DNA of 64,000 nt from Haberlea rhodopensis (Eukaryota; Streptophyta; Magnoliopsida; Lamiales; Gesneriaceae). Location of the stretch: contig CAJQUN010000009.1 of the NCBI GenBank assembly GCA_907163345.1, positions 2,232,001 to 2,296,000 on the forward strand. Direction: 5' to 3'. The notes under the pieces were generated by a model. The model searched no databases. It was not told the origin of the DNA and worked only from the letters and a program-made list of their open reading frames with translations. A program made the translations under genes and the position numbers. The stretch's first letter is position 1. The number at the start of each line of letters is the position of its first letter. This document shows positions 47,415-59,367 of this stretch, piece after piece.

Positions 47415-48310
47415 CACTTGGTTTTCCAAAGAGACGATTTCTACCCCTATGATTTAAAAACGGGTAGTTAACCGCATGTGTTTTTCAAAATAGATAATTT
47501 ACCTCATATATTTTGAAAATAGGCACTTTATTTCTATGTGGCTTGTGAATATTTGTAAAACACTCCTCCACTATGTTGCACCGATACTCCAAAAAATTTT
47601 GCGGTCAAGTATCGGATACTTCTGGGATACGGATACGGCAGGATACGGCACCGATACGTATCGGATACGCCACGTGGCGTATCCGAGGATAAAAAATAAA
47701 TTTTTATTTTCGGATACGTTTCGGATACGGTCAAGATACGCCGTTGACCGTATCCGATACGGGTAGGATACGGCAAATTCGAATTTTTTTTTAAAAAAAG
47801 GGTTGAAACTGTAATTAAATTAAATTATTTAACTAAATCCCTATTTCCTAACCACTTTAATGTGTTTATGTCGATTATATGCTTGAAATTTTTAGATGTC
47901 CTGGATTAATATTTTACCATTTGTCGTGAAGTTGGTGAGTTTGCAACTTTATTCTGATTTCTAATGTGTTTAATGTTGATTATATGCTTGAAACTTGATT
48001 TATTACAAATATTATTAATTATATATTTATATATATATAAATAAATTAATAAAATTTGCCGTATCCGGACGTATCGTATCCTACAAATTTTGAAAATCCC
48101 GTGCAGCCGTACCCGTATCTGCGTATCCACGTATCCGCGTATCCGTATCCGTGCAACATAGCTCCTCCATATAAGGGAGTAGTGTGCTATGTTTTGCAAA
48201 CCAAAGAAGGGTAAAATGACTATTTTAAAACTAATAAGGGGTTAAACTACATATTTTCAAACCACATGTATGTAAACTGCTTATTTATAAACCACTGGAG
48301 TTAAAATGTA
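47415..48310. mobile_element. Probable TIR element built of degenerate ~30-bp units, split by a hAT insertion
   Basis: Left of the hAT at 47571-48161 are about four ~30-bp units with ACCCCTATGATTT, ACCGCATGTGTTTTTCAAAATA, ACCTCATATATTTTGAAAATA and TCTATGTGGCTTGTGAATA. To the right are inverted units whose reverse complements read ACATACATGTGGTTTGAAAATA, ACCCCTTATTAGTTTTAAAATA and ACCCTTCTTTGGTTTGCAAAA. If the hAT is removed, the two arms are inverted relatives separated by very little. Outer ends are not defined. Confidence 0.5.
47571..48161. mobile_element. Non-autonomous hAT element with CGGATACG subterminal repeats, 591 bp
   Basis: TIRs CTATGTTGCACCGATAC and GTATCCGTGCAACATAG (one mismatch). 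The exact 8-bp TSD CTCCTCCA is at 47563-47570 and 48162-48169. About 190 bp on the left and 110 bp on the right are filled with CGGATACG/CGTATCCG motifs in both orientations. The centre is AT-rich and non-coding. The TIR sequence sets it apart from the TAGGGGTGCTTA family. Confidence 0.94.
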
Positions 48311-48319
48311 TATAAGCGA

Positions 48320-49840
48320 TATTACAGGTGATAAATTGCCACTCACTCCAACCTTTATTGTGGTGATAGATGGCACCAAGTTGTGTCACTTAAAAACAAA
48401 TTCCACCATGGTTTACACTTTAAAGTTCTGTATCCACTAACAATGCACTCTTTAAAATGGCGCAACAGCATGAAAGAATCTAAGCTCGGGTATTCTTTAT
48501 ACCTAACTTGTTATCCTTATTTATAAAATATGAATCATATTTTAAATTATGATTTTGTCATGAAATTTAAAAATAAATAACTGTTATGAAACTCGACCGA
48601 TCCAATCACACCAATTCTATACGATATATTTATATACACAACAATTAATACGTTCAAGAATAACCAAATCCAATTTTTCATTCAAGAAACTTAACTTGTT
48701 GCAAGTTTTCTGTTGGATTAAACTTAATCAAGAATATTCAATCTGTGAGAATTGATCTTCGGTGGTGCAACATACAAATTCTTTAATCGTGATGTAAAAG
48801 TCAATTGCCATAACGAAAATGCACAGTATGCATATGAATCTTTAATTATAAATTATCAATCTCAAGAACACACAGTCATCATGCATCTCCATGAAGCAAC
48901 TCCTCCTTTTCAACAACCAAGAACTCACGCTCAATTCGCATATTCCATCCACTATCTCATGTTCTAAACAGTAAATCAATGATCACAGCAACCACATGAA
49001 AAATAGCAGAAATAGCAGGGAAGAAAATACATCGGGATTTACGTGCTTCGACAATCTTTTCAGCCTACATCTACGGAAGGGGGGACGATTCCATTAAGCA
49101 CCAAACCAAGAGTTTGAATCTGATTGACGATGGAGTGCTATATTTGTTCTTACTGAGCCCGAAGGGTACATTCTTGCAAATGCCCCTCGGTGCGTGTTCT
49201 AAGCACTCTCGTTTATTTGTAGATTTTGATTAACCCGTTCAGACTAACCTCTGCTCGTTTTGTACAGAGATAAAGATGATGAATGCTAGGATGACTGAGA
49301 ACCCGAAGGCTAAGCCCCATAGGGGCCAAGCTTCCAAGCAGGCGTTGGGTCCATTGCTTCTCCACGTCCAACTGCTGATCCTATCCCTCATCCTCATGCC
49401 TCTCTGATAATTGACATCACTGGTCAACATGAGGAGGAGCCCCTGGTTACGCGGCCTCGCACGACAGCAGCCCCTGAGGGTCAGGGTTCGTCTACAAAAC
49501 CCTCCCCACCCGCCCCACCCACCCAACCAAAAAAGCCTCTTCTTTAACCATTCCCTCCACACCCCGAGCCTCTTCCCAACCTGCTCCTGGTGGTCCGAGT
49601 AGTCCTCGGTCCACTTCGAGATACCATATACCTACTTGGGACTATTCTCCCCACGTTCCCCTTTTGAAAAAATGCGATCCCAAAATATCCCAATCTATCC
49701 GCTGCTTCTCCCCCAACATCCTCGATCGCAAGCTTCTTGGGGAGCTGGCTTTCAGCAACCTGGTGAATGACTACTCCACATCTTTTGTCAAGATAATTTT
49801 CTTTTATTGAAAACTTTAGTGGGAGTGAATAATATGGAAA
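48320..49840. other. Unassigned region with one GC-rich stretch
   Basis: About 49020-49090 has GATTTACGTGCTTCGACAATC..GCCTACATCTACGG, a pattern seen in plant LTR sequences, but no element ends were found. Opposing frames at 49239-49602 arise in a GC-rich stretch and match no family I know. Confidence 0.35.
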
Positions 49841-51023
49841 GTCAACTCTAAGGGGAGAATATATTAATGTCCATGTTGTTGCATCTAAACATGTTCAGGT
49901 ATCCATTCCAGATTTGGTTTTGATGCAAATCCGGAGAACCAACAACTTGTTGACACATCTAATTTGCCACATACTCATGACGAGCAATTATCTCAACAAC
50001 CTCAAGTGGAAGTGACATTAAGAAAGTTCACAGGAGAAATGAGAAACACATCGGATGATCATGTTGTGTATCACGAAGAACATGAGTTTGACATGGATCT
50101 GAAAGATGGCCCGACATCATTTAATCAAGTCAAATAATGTTCGAATACTAAAAAGTGGATTGAAGTCATAAAGAATAAGATGAAATCGATAAGGACAATG
50201 GCATTTGGGACCTAGCCATGTTTCCTAAAGATGTGAAACCAATTGGTTGTAAATTTATGTTTAAGACCAAAATGGATTCAAAGAGCAACATTGAAGGTAT
50301 AAGGCAAGCCTAGTCACCAAAGATTTTACTCAAAAGAAAGGCATTGATAATAAATAGAATTTCTCAACAGAATTTGATGAATGACTCTTTAGAATTATCA
50401 TGATGCTTGTAGCTCATTTTGATTTGGAGTTGCATTAAGTGGACATAAGAACATTTCTTAATGGTGACATTAGTGAAACAATATACATGGTGCAACCGGA
50501 GAACCTTGAATCCAAATATTCAAAGCACCTTCTATACAAGCTAAAGAAATCTATTTATTGTTTAATGTTGGTATCCCGTCAATGTTATCATAAATTTGAT
50601 CAGAAGGTAATCTCATTCAGTTTAGGGAGAATACCATTGATTATATGTTCAGTGGGAGCAAATTTGTTATTCTGGTGCTTTATGTAGATATCGTTCTACT
50701 AGCAACGATATATGACTGTATCGATAAAGTGCTAAGTAGATATGAGAGAGATAAATGGCTGTGCACCAGAAGAAATGGTTGTTGCTAAGAGTAACAAATT
50801 CAGTTTGCTCTAATGTATGCACAAAGTTTGTACGCGTTCTGATATTGCGTACATTGTTGAAATGTTTGACAAATATTAAGAAACCCAATATTGTAATATT
50901 AAGCGGGTTATGCAGTATCTAAAAAGAACTAAGGATTTATGCTTATATATCGAAGATCTCACATTTGGAGATCGTTGGATATTCGGACTATGAATAAATC
51001 TGAGAATTTTTTATCACTGGGCA

Positions 51024-51404
51024 CAGGGGTGCTTATTGGCTTGACCTGGTCCGGTCTGGACCGGAACCGGCCGGTTTCGGGTCCATTAAGGACGGAACCG
51101 GTCCCATCCGGTAAGGAACCGGATCGGGTCCGGTTCCGGGTTGGAACCGAATTTTTCTTTTCTTTTTTTTTTAAAAAAGGAAAAACGAAGGGATTTATCG
51201 GGAAAAAAAAACTTTTTTTTTAAAAACGGATCCGGTTCCGGTTCAATCCGGAACCTGTAAGATACCGGATCCGGAACGGTAGAACCGATCCGGTTCGGTA
51301 TCAAACCGGTTCCGGACCGGTTAGTCCAGTTCCGGTTTCGGATCGGACTAACCGGTCCGATTTTGGGCCGGGTCCGGATTGACCCGGCCCGTTAAGCACC
51401 CCTA
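51024..51404. mobile_element. Non-autonomous hAT MITE, 381 bp, nested in a copia element
   Basis: Ends CAGGGGTGCTTATTGG and CCCGTTAAGCACCCCTA. The exact 8-bp TSD ACTGGGCA lies at 51016-51023 and 51405-51412. Dense CCGGTTCCGG-type palindromes flank an A-rich core. Same family as 10694, 43227 and 46660. Insertion postdates the copia element. Confidence 0.95.
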
Positions 51405-52115
51405 ACTGGGCATGATCGCTGGGTTGAGAAACCATCCGCTGAGTTATATTCAAATAACAGTCGAAGCTTGTTGAAGTCTAACCATTTTGACATGAAGTTT
51501 CTGGTTGTTAAGGAAAAATGTCAGAGTTGTCATGTGTTAATTGAGCATGTTAGCACAAACTCTATAATTATGGATCCATTTGCTAAGGGTTGCCACCCAA
51601 GGTATTTTATGGGAATGTGACACACATGAGTGTTGTACATATAGATAATATGCATGTATAGTGGTAGTTTGTATTCAGCTTGAGTATTGACTCATTTGAC
51701 ATGATTAAAGTTTCTGTACAAACTAAGGACTAATGTTCGATTACTCTGAAATAAAGTGATGACTTTCATTGATGTTTAGCATTCGATTTGCAGTTTAACA
51801 TTTGGTTGAAAGTCTGTTATGTGAATCTTTTGATTCATTAGGAGAATCGATTAGAAATAGGCATGTTAAGATCACATTACATGTAATTTACATGCTACAC
51901 ATCCATACTAGATCTATGGCATTTGGTTATATGGATATACATGACCATTGATGGATCTTGTTACGATAAATGTAACGAAGGTCACTTTGATCCTATATTT
52001 GTATAATTGGTGGACGAGATTGTTCGGGGATGCTTTCGTTAATGATAGCAAAAGTTTGAGCTCATAAAGTTTTATACAATTTTATAAGGTAGCATATGTG
52101 GCCCAAGTGAGAGAT

Positions 52116-52313
52116 TGTTGGAATATAATTTCTAATGTAGGCCTACATATGTAATTAATTGTGTATTGTTACTATATTAAGATTTAGCCTAAATGAAGTG
52201 ATCAGAATCAAGTTAATAAAGTTGGGCTACAAACATCTAAGTATGGTATGGACCTTTAATGTGTAAAGACAGGTGGGCTTTTCTATTTGATTGATTGGTT
52301 TAAATAGAAATCA

Positions 52314-52345
<32 letters not shown>

Positions 52346-52616
52346 TTGTATGTGGGTGGAGGTGGTCGTTGTCCCTAGGTCACACGATTGAGTCATTTTA
52401 ACTGTATCTCGTCAACTGTTATAGAGCGTGAGAGAAGATTAAAAGACCCTCAAGGCTACTCGTAAAGATCTGGAAGACCATATTACTCAGATCTATAGGA
52501 ATATCAACTATTATGGATTCAGGCCCGCTTCTGCGTATTCATCTATATTGCTTAATGATTTAGAATGAGATTCTGAGATTAAGATGATAGTTTCCATATA
52601 TAAAGTTATTCCAACA
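52116..52616 (+). repeat. 3' LTR of the Ivana/Oryco-type copia element, 501 bp
   Basis: It begins TGTTGGAAT and ends ATTCCAACA, a perfect 9-bp inverted pair. It is preceded by the polypurine tract. An AT dinucleotide stretch is at about 52316-52338. Confidence 0.88.
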
Positions 52617-52697
52617 TGGATATGCAGCACACGTGAATCTAGCCATGTAATTGAGGAGGGGAAAAGTTGTAGTTTTTATTGAGGGGCCAAAATTGTA

Positions 52698-52701
<4 letters not shown>

Positions 52702-52769
<68 letters not shown>
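52702..52769. repeat. (AT)n microsatellite
   Basis: About 67 bp of alternating TA; the isoleucine-tyrosine frames on both strands are artefacts of it. Confidence 0.95.
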
Positions 52770-52771
<2 letters not shown>

Positions 52772-53796
52772 ATTCTCCATGCACTGCATTCGGCCCTACA
52801 TGTAGCTATGCCTGTCGAATTCGTGGGGCTCACCACTACCTCCTACATGGAGGTGCTTTGCTAGGTGCACCGGTGCTGGGTGTGTGGGTTCGATTAGAAT
52901 CAGAACACGTATCTCATGGGTATTTATGATAAATACTTATATAGATCGGGTGTTTGTAAAGATCAAGATACATAAATCTATATGTATTGTAAGATCGGAT
53001 ATACAGAAATGAAAGCGAATACTTTACCCCTGGCACTTAATATCAGTGGGGCACACGGATCCGTCACATATCTATGTTGGGTCCGTGACCTCTAAAAGAT
53101 CCCAAAGTGTTAAATTTTAGATTCGAGTACAAAGAATCCAAAAAAATCCCGAATAAGTAATAAAAAAATATATTTTATTTATTTCCTAACTTCAGTGCAA
53201 TTAATTAGTAGAAGTCGCGCAATGACAATGTGGGGGTATTACAACCCTTGCTTCTTCTAACCGGATTAGGAAATGATATACTGCAGCTTTGCCAAAAATT
53301 TAGATCGGACAAAAATTTCAAAGATATGTTTTATATTTCTTAAAGGGTGTAACGCTCTATTAATCATCTGTTTAATCTGATTAGTTTGGTAGCAGTGAAA
53401 TCTACATTGACAAATCAAAATATTTCTTTTCGTCTTCACCGTCTAAGGTTGCCTTAATCTAATCATTTGAAATTGATCGATTTGAAATAACATGTAATTT
53501 GTTGTTATTTTAAATCCATTCAAAATCTAAAAAAATTACGTTGAAAAAAGAATGAAAAATTTGAGATATCTACATAAAAAAATGATTTGAAATTTAAAAT
53601 ACAGTAATTTCAAATTGTTCAATCCTAACGCAACATAAAGTTCTAAACAAATGCACAGCCGACATCCCAATAAACGCTTCACACAACACCCCAAGTTCCC
53701 AACCCCACCATTTAAAACCCCGATGATCAAGAAATATAGAAAAAAAAAAAAAAAAACTTCACATAAGAGAGTGAGAACTAAAATTTGAGTTTGTCG

Positions 53797-54159
53797 ATGG
53801 CAGGCTTGCAGAGATCTGTAGTATCTTTCAGGAGACAAGGATCTTCAGGTTTAGTATGGGACGACAAGTTGACTCAACTCATCAATCAACAGGAAGAAAA
53901 CCAAAAACTTCAAGCTGAAAGCAAACAAGATCCAGCCGCAGCGATACCAACCAAGAATTCAGCGCCGCCACCCGAATTAACAATTGAGAGGAGCCGATCC
54001 AACGGCGGAGGAAGAGGGTTTCGTACTAGAAGGGTGTCTTCGGCTATTGAGCCGGCGTCTCCTAAGGTTTCTGCTTGTGGGTTTTGCAGTGCTTTTGGTA
54101 AACACGACAAGAATAGCCGCCGCCTGCCTCCGCCGAGACCCGGTAAGCGCGTGATGTGA
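53797..54159 (+). CDS. Short MAPK-kinase-substrate-type protein, intronless, 120 aa
   Basis: One frame from ATG at 53797 to TGA at 54157-54159. The N-terminus M-A-G-L-Q-R-S-x-x-S-F-R-R-Q-G-S-S-G-L-V-W-D-D matches the highly conserved start of the plant family annotated in Arabidopsis as MAPK kinase substrate protein (At1g80180 type). The middle is Q/E/K- and P-rich, basic and probably disordered, with S-R-S-N-G-G-G-R-G-F-R-T-R-R. The tail has A-C-G-F-C-S-A-F and a P-P-P-R-P-G-K motif. Serines followed by proline (e.g. near residue 88) are possible MAPK sites. Family members are 120-150 aa, so it is complete. The upstream 100 bp has a TTTAAAAC TATA-like motif near 53712. Function beyond phosphorylation by MAPK-cascade kinases is unknown. 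Confidence 0.78.
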   Translation: MAGLQRSVVSFRRQGSSGLVWDDKLTQLINQQEENQKLQAESKQDPAAAIPTKNSAPPPELTIERSRSNGGGRGFRTRRVSSAIEPASPKVSACGFCSAFGKHDKNSRRLPPPRPGKRVM

Positions 54160-55816
54160 CGTTTGGATAGAGGTAGGATGTGTTCGGGGGCGGCTGTGCG
54201 TGGGTGTCACGTGATCATCTCGATGAAATTGAGGTGTAGTGGTTTGAAGTTCGGAAAGATCGAAGAAAATGATCGTGTTTTTAGAATTTTAATAATTATG
54301 TTTTTTACCTTTCATCTTTTTTCTTTTCTTAATAATATCGTTTTGCGTAGTTTTCTGTGTATAATAATGTTATTATATAGATAATAATGTAATATATATT
54401 ATATATCTATATATGGATTTGAAGACTGCTACTTTGTGAGGTTTTCTTTTTTCTTTTCTTTTGTTTTCTATGGATTTGACATTGTCGGAAGTTTTTAACC
54501 TCTAATAGAGAAAATTGACTTAGGAGTAAGCAATCTTCATGCAACAAAACCAGTGCAGCCTCTTTTTTAAACCGACCAAGATGATGGAAGCCAAGAACCA
54601 GCTGCATAGAAATGGAAGACAAGATTGGTTCACTGATCCTGGCTGCAGGGGTTGAATGCACCTGGCTAGATTCACCCCTGCCTGACTGCATGGTACTAGA
54701 CACTCCCATCAGATTTTACTCTGCTGAACAAATTGCCCATGATAATAATCAGTTTTACCAAAAACTTTTAATCTGTGATAAGGTACAACTCAAATTGCAC
54801 TATCGTATAATTTAAAGAAGTTGAATATATCAGTTTTTTATTAGGCAAAAAGATTTTATTAAGAGTATACAAGAAGTACTCGAGGAGTTCTAAGATAAAA
54901 ATCATCAAAACATCTTCCAAATTTTTAAGCTAGTAGGCGAACCGGTTCTAATCCAGTCTGTAAACGAATATGAAGAATTCTTTTTTGCATATACTTTTAA
55001 TCCGTAACTAATTGATCAAGCACTTGTTTCAATAATTGACACTGATACCAATTGTTGAAACAAATGCTTGAAATTTTTAACAAAAGTGGTAAGATGACAA
55101 CTTAAATCTTTAATATCTACAATATCCTAGTGTTGTGTTCCTATTGCTGTTGTAATTGGAACTAATATTGCTCCCAGTTAAATTGGGTCGATATTTTACC
55201 TGAAAAAGCACCAGTGGCACCCCAAATTTTGACTCTGGTGCCTTTTTCATCCACCCTTCATCCGACAGGGACAAGAGTAAAAGCTCCCCTGTTTTGTAAC
55301 TGGAAATCTTACTAATAATGCTTCTTTTAATACTATCTCTGGCTCGACGCCAAGTTGAGGTTGTTTATTTGGCTTCTTCAACGGTTCTGTGACTTCTGTC
55401 TGATTCTGTGCTGGTTTCTTCTGCGCTGATTCCGCTGGCACTAACGAGATGGTTCCTTCCCATGATAAGGATGCTCATTGGGATTCCCTTAACATTTAAC
55501 AATAATCAACCTACTGCTCTTTCTAGTCCTTTGGCTGTGAGCACCTGCGTCAGCAATGCCTTAATCAAGAAGAGGCTATGTCTGATATGACTTGTCTTTG
55601 GTGAATTCTAGTTTTATTAACTTTATATTTCTTGTCCATTGCTGCTAAAATAATTTTGGTAAAATTCAACATGTTATTTAGTAGGGATGGTAAAATTCGC
55701 CATCTTTATTTCATTCACCACAAAATCAACATATCAGGCTTCGAGATGCAAAACGATTGAATATTGGTATGACATGTTAGGTCTTTTCATCCAGTAGCTA
55801 TAGCTTGGTGCCCGGT
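54160..55816. other. 3' flank and intergenic DNA, no gene recognised
   Basis: Several short frames (54612-54815, 55247-55441, 55408-55590) have coding-like composition but no family match, no shared splice logic, and stops between them. They may be remnants of a decayed gene or retroelement. Confidence 0.35.
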
Positions 55817-55999
55817 CAGGGGCGGAGCCACCTTGGGTTAGGGTTGGCCAGCCCCGTGCAAATTTTCAAACAAAAAGTTTTTTTTTAGTGTTGATTTTCG
55901 GAAATGTAGTTTTTTAGCCCAACCCTCTAAATCATGAGTCTTTAGCCCTACCTAGCCCGGTTAACCCCCAACTTTTTTTGAATCCTGGCTCCACCGGGG
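55817..55999. mobile_element. Small hAT-like element with CAGGGGCGGAGCCA end
   Basis: Left end CAGGGGCGGAGCCACC and right end TGGCTCCACCGGGG are imperfect inverted repeats, a terminus common in plant non-autonomous hATs. Subterminal GCCCAACCC / GGGTTGG motifs occur on both sides. Flanking 8-mers (TGCCCGGT, CTCCAGTG) do not match convincingly, so the exact right end is unsure. A relative of its right end is at about 15556-15640, inverted. Confidence 0.6.
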
Positions 56000-56455
56000 C
56001 TCCAGTGACATTGTTCTGTTTCTCCATATTGCAGCTTGAGTCCTGCCATGAGTGCTCTTCAAGATCACTTGAGAGAGAATGAAGTTTATGTATTAATCAG
56101 TACAACATAGTTTGCATCTGTGCCTTTCTTTCTCTGATTTTGCCTCTGACATGTTATTTAACCCAAGGACAGAGAAGAACTTTATTTATTTTTTTAATAA
56201 CTCTCAATGTGCACTGATCTTTCGAGTTATTCAGATGACATTATTTGCCAGTTGACTAGTCCTCCAAAGAGTACTAAAAATGAAAATCCCTCAAATGTTG
56301 ATTCTTGGTTTTCAAGTTCATTCTGTTTGAGCAAAATCTTGTTTAATTCAATTTACCAACAACTTGATGAAATGATCTGAATGTTCTAACCCTCTTACTA
56401 TTTTGTATTTACTTTTCTCGATGTTAGTTTCTCTTGCGTCTGATTTAAGCACGAC

Positions 56456-57668
56456 CATGGTTCACCGTCGCGGTCGCGGTCGCGGTGCTCGGAACGGAGG
56501 CATCCGTTCCAGTTCCAATGACATTTCACGGAACGGTCACGTCGCGGATTTTTTTTTTAAATTATTTAAAATTTCAAAAAGTTGAGTTTTTTATATATAG
56601 TCATTTATATATTAATGACTATGGATTTAATATGATGTTTTTGGATTTTTTTTGGTTGTTTTAGCTAGTCAAAAATTGAGTAGATCATACATATAAGATT
56701 TTCAAATAAATTTGATTTTTTGGCTGATTTTCAAATAAATTTAATTTCAGTAACAATATTTTAGTGAACGAGTAGTTTACTCTATTTAGCTAATACACTA
56801 ATTATGCATCGGTTCTTCATCTGGACAACTATTTTCTCCGTATATTAACTTCTTGAAAAAACGAAAATCAACTTTTCTAAAATGAAATATGCAAAAGTAT
56901 AAAATTTATTCTGTGACGATCAATTCATTGAATATTATTTATTTAAAATACATAAATAGTAATCCTTAAGTACTCATTCTCCACATTATTTTTTGATAAA
57001 AAATTATAATAAAATAACAAAATTGTTGAGAATTAGACACAAAAACTAATAATAAATTTGTATGAAAACAATGTTTTATTAAAATTTAAAGTGAATAGAA
57101 ACTTTACACTTCTTCTCCCCAAATCTCATCTACTTTCTAACTCCAAATCACATTCCTGATTTCCTGTATATTCTGCAAGCCTGTAACCAAGAGTGATTCC
57201 CCCTAAATTCCATATTATATTTTCATCCTAAAGCTATTTGAAGCACAACCGACATTGTAACATCGATCAAAATTCACAACTACCCAAAACCCCACAATTT
57301 CAAGAACCGAAACACCAACAAGATATGGAAAGTTCATGAACGAACACAAAGGAATTTCAACATAACAAATGAAGAATCAAATGGATCTCTAATTGTTCAA
57401 AATCTCATGCCAAAAGAGCAAAAGTAATCGACTTAATGCACAATCTCAACAAAAAACATCAACTTTTAAAGAATTCAATTTTTTTTATTCAAATCCGTTC
57501 CGCGCCGCTCCGTTCCGCCGTTCCAACTTCCGCGCCACCGATAAATCGCCGCTTTTCGATAACATAACGCCTTTCCAGAGCAACCTACGTTACGAGCTGG
57601 AACTTTGGAACGCCCACCTCCGTTCCCGTTCCGGAACGGCCGTTCCGTTCCCGTTTCTGCTAACCATG
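56456..57668. mobile_element. Non-autonomous hAT element, 1213 bp, with 8-bp TSD
   Basis: Ends CATGGTTCACCG and CTGCTAACCATG. The exact 8-bp TSD AGCACGAC lies at 56448-56455 and 57669-57676. Subterminal regions (56466-56540 and about 57495-57655) are filled with GGAACGG/CCGTTCC motifs. The about 950-bp interior is AT-rich, carries no coding frame and resembles ordinary intergenic or UTR sequence. The TIR differs from the other two hAT families in the window. Confidence 0.92.
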
Positions 57669-57676
57669 AGCACGAC

Positions 57677-58800
57677 ATATGAAATTTCAATAAAATGATT
57701 CTGATATAGTATGCAGACATCAAATGCTTTAAACAGTCCGATAACTTACATGGATTTCGTTTAAACAGTTAAAACTTCTAGCTTGCTGAAGAAGCCAAGA
57801 TTCTGGAATCGGAGTTGTCAAGAGGAACGGATCAAATTCTTATTCTTCCCCTGCCCGTTCTACATCTCAAGGAAGCACTTCATCTGGTCACAAAGATCTG
57901 TACCCCAATAAAAAAAATTGCTGGCAACCGAAGCAGAAGAGGATCCTAGCCTTCTAAATCAGATTATATGATCCCACAATAATCTGGTAACACAGCTAAC
58001 TTACAATCACTTCACTACGGTCTATTATTTTGATTGATATACTGTTACAATTTGGGGTATATTATAATTATAACAATATTATAAGAGCACAAACTGTGCT
58101 ACAATAACACGAGTCTTGTTTGCAAAAGTGATGAACAATAACTTTTTCCCCCCTTCATTTTGGTCATTTAATTATCTTTCTGGGCTTCTTTCATTTTAGC
58201 TCTTTCCATTTAACTTTTGTGTTCCTTCCATCAGTCAATCATGCAACATTCCTCACTTTTGTCCACCGGTCCGATGCAATGTCCGAGTCTATTGTCCACG
58301 GGTCACCCTCACCGCTTGACGTCATGTACGTGCCTTTCGTCCGTCGGTCCACTTTAATGTACCACTCTTTTGTCTGCTGGCCCCAGCATCATTCGATTGC
58401 ATTTAATGCTTCCCGTTTTGGCGTGTCGTCTGAGGCTTCATGCGGCGGCTGCGATGGATTGCTCCTTGCCTTTTGACACGACCACGGTAGTTTACTCTTT
58501 TCTTCGTATAGTAAATGTTTTTGGATGTCCAATTTCTTTTAATTGCTTTTTTAGTTGCATTGAGTTTGGCCCACGAGGTTGTCATTATTATCATCTACTA
58601 TTTGCATTAGTGTATCTATTCTTTCGTGTTCAAGCGATCCTCCATGCTTGTCATACGACGAAAAGAGTTTGGCGAAAATGGTAGGTGATTTGGTCTTTTT
58701 TTGTTTTGCGCACTCTGATTTTTTTAATTTGGTTTTTTTATTATTTTATTTTAGGTCCGCAGAAGATCCCACGAAATGGGGAGTCACCTATTGTTTGTTT
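57677..58800. other. Unassigned region; probably contains the start of the 5' LTR of the next element
   Basis: No gene recognised. If the 5' LTR of the Tork-like element has the length of its 3' LTR (503 bp) it should begin near 58710, but no clean TG terminus matching the 3' LTR start was found there. Confidence 0.35.
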
Positions 58801-59213
58801 TTTTTGTGCAAGCCATGATGCAATTTTTTTTGTTTTCTTTCCGAATCACCAACTATAAAAACCCATTCATTCTTCATTCCAAAATCATCAAAAAAACATG
58901 AATCGTCTCTTGTATAAGCATAAGTGTAGAGGTGCAAGGAGGACTGAGTGTGAGAATTTCTTAAGGAGTTTTATCCTTGGAAGAAATATGATTAGTGGAG
59001 AGAAAGTTATCTTAAAGAACAGAGTGTTCTAAGTAAATACTTTGTATTCTCAATAAAAAAGTAATCTTCTTGAGGGTTCTTGAGTGGCCATAGCCTAATT
59101 TAGGGTGAATCACTATAAATATTGGTGTTCATCTTGTTCAATTGTTGCTTATGTGCTTGTGATTCCGCTGTGTAATTACCTCAATTATAGTTGATTTTCC
59201 TGATACCACAACG
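58801..59213 (+). repeat. 5' LTR (partial) of the Tork-like element
   Basis: Aligns with the 3' LTR from about GATGCAATTTTTTTTG onwards, with a TATA motif at 58854-58860. The outer end is not resolved. Confidence 0.7.
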
Positions 59214-59367
59214 ACTGGTATCGGAGTGAGGTTCTCAAATACCATAGAAAGTTTCGTATGCTCTGTGGTCGCATCTTAGTCTGAACTTCGACATCAGAAT
59301 ACATAGAGAAGTAATTTCTTTTGTGTTCATGCTTTAACGATTAATTCGTTGGTAGTAGTCACAAAAG

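Larger units (their letters stand above)
49845..52616 (+). mobile_element. Decayed Ty1-copia element, Ivana/Oryco-type, 5' part missing
   Basis: RT pieces at about 50190-50700 include W-D-L-A-M-F-P-K-D-V-K-P-I-G-C-K-F-M-F-K, then D-I-R-T-F-L-N-G-D-I-S-E-T-I-Y-M-V-Q-P-E, L-Y-K-L-K-K-S-I-Y, and F-V-I-L-V-L-Y-V-D-I-V-L where the catalytic Y-V-D-D has mutated. Further pieces at 50815-51000 and 51415-51600 carry the RNase H and tail. A purine tract (CCAAGTGAGAGA, about 52103-52114) abuts the 3' LTR at 52116. Gag, protease and integrase were not recognised, and no 5' LTR was found. A hAT MITE (51024-51404) interrupts the RNase H region. Not coding. Confidence 0.82.

Noticed and set aside
52679..52864. 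Isoleucine-tyrosine repeat proteins on both strands
   Set aside because: Pure translation of an (AT)n microsatellite.
55809..56007. 8-bp TSD for the CAGGGGCGGAGCCA element
   Set aside because: The flanking 8-mers match at only about half the positions under any end placement tried.
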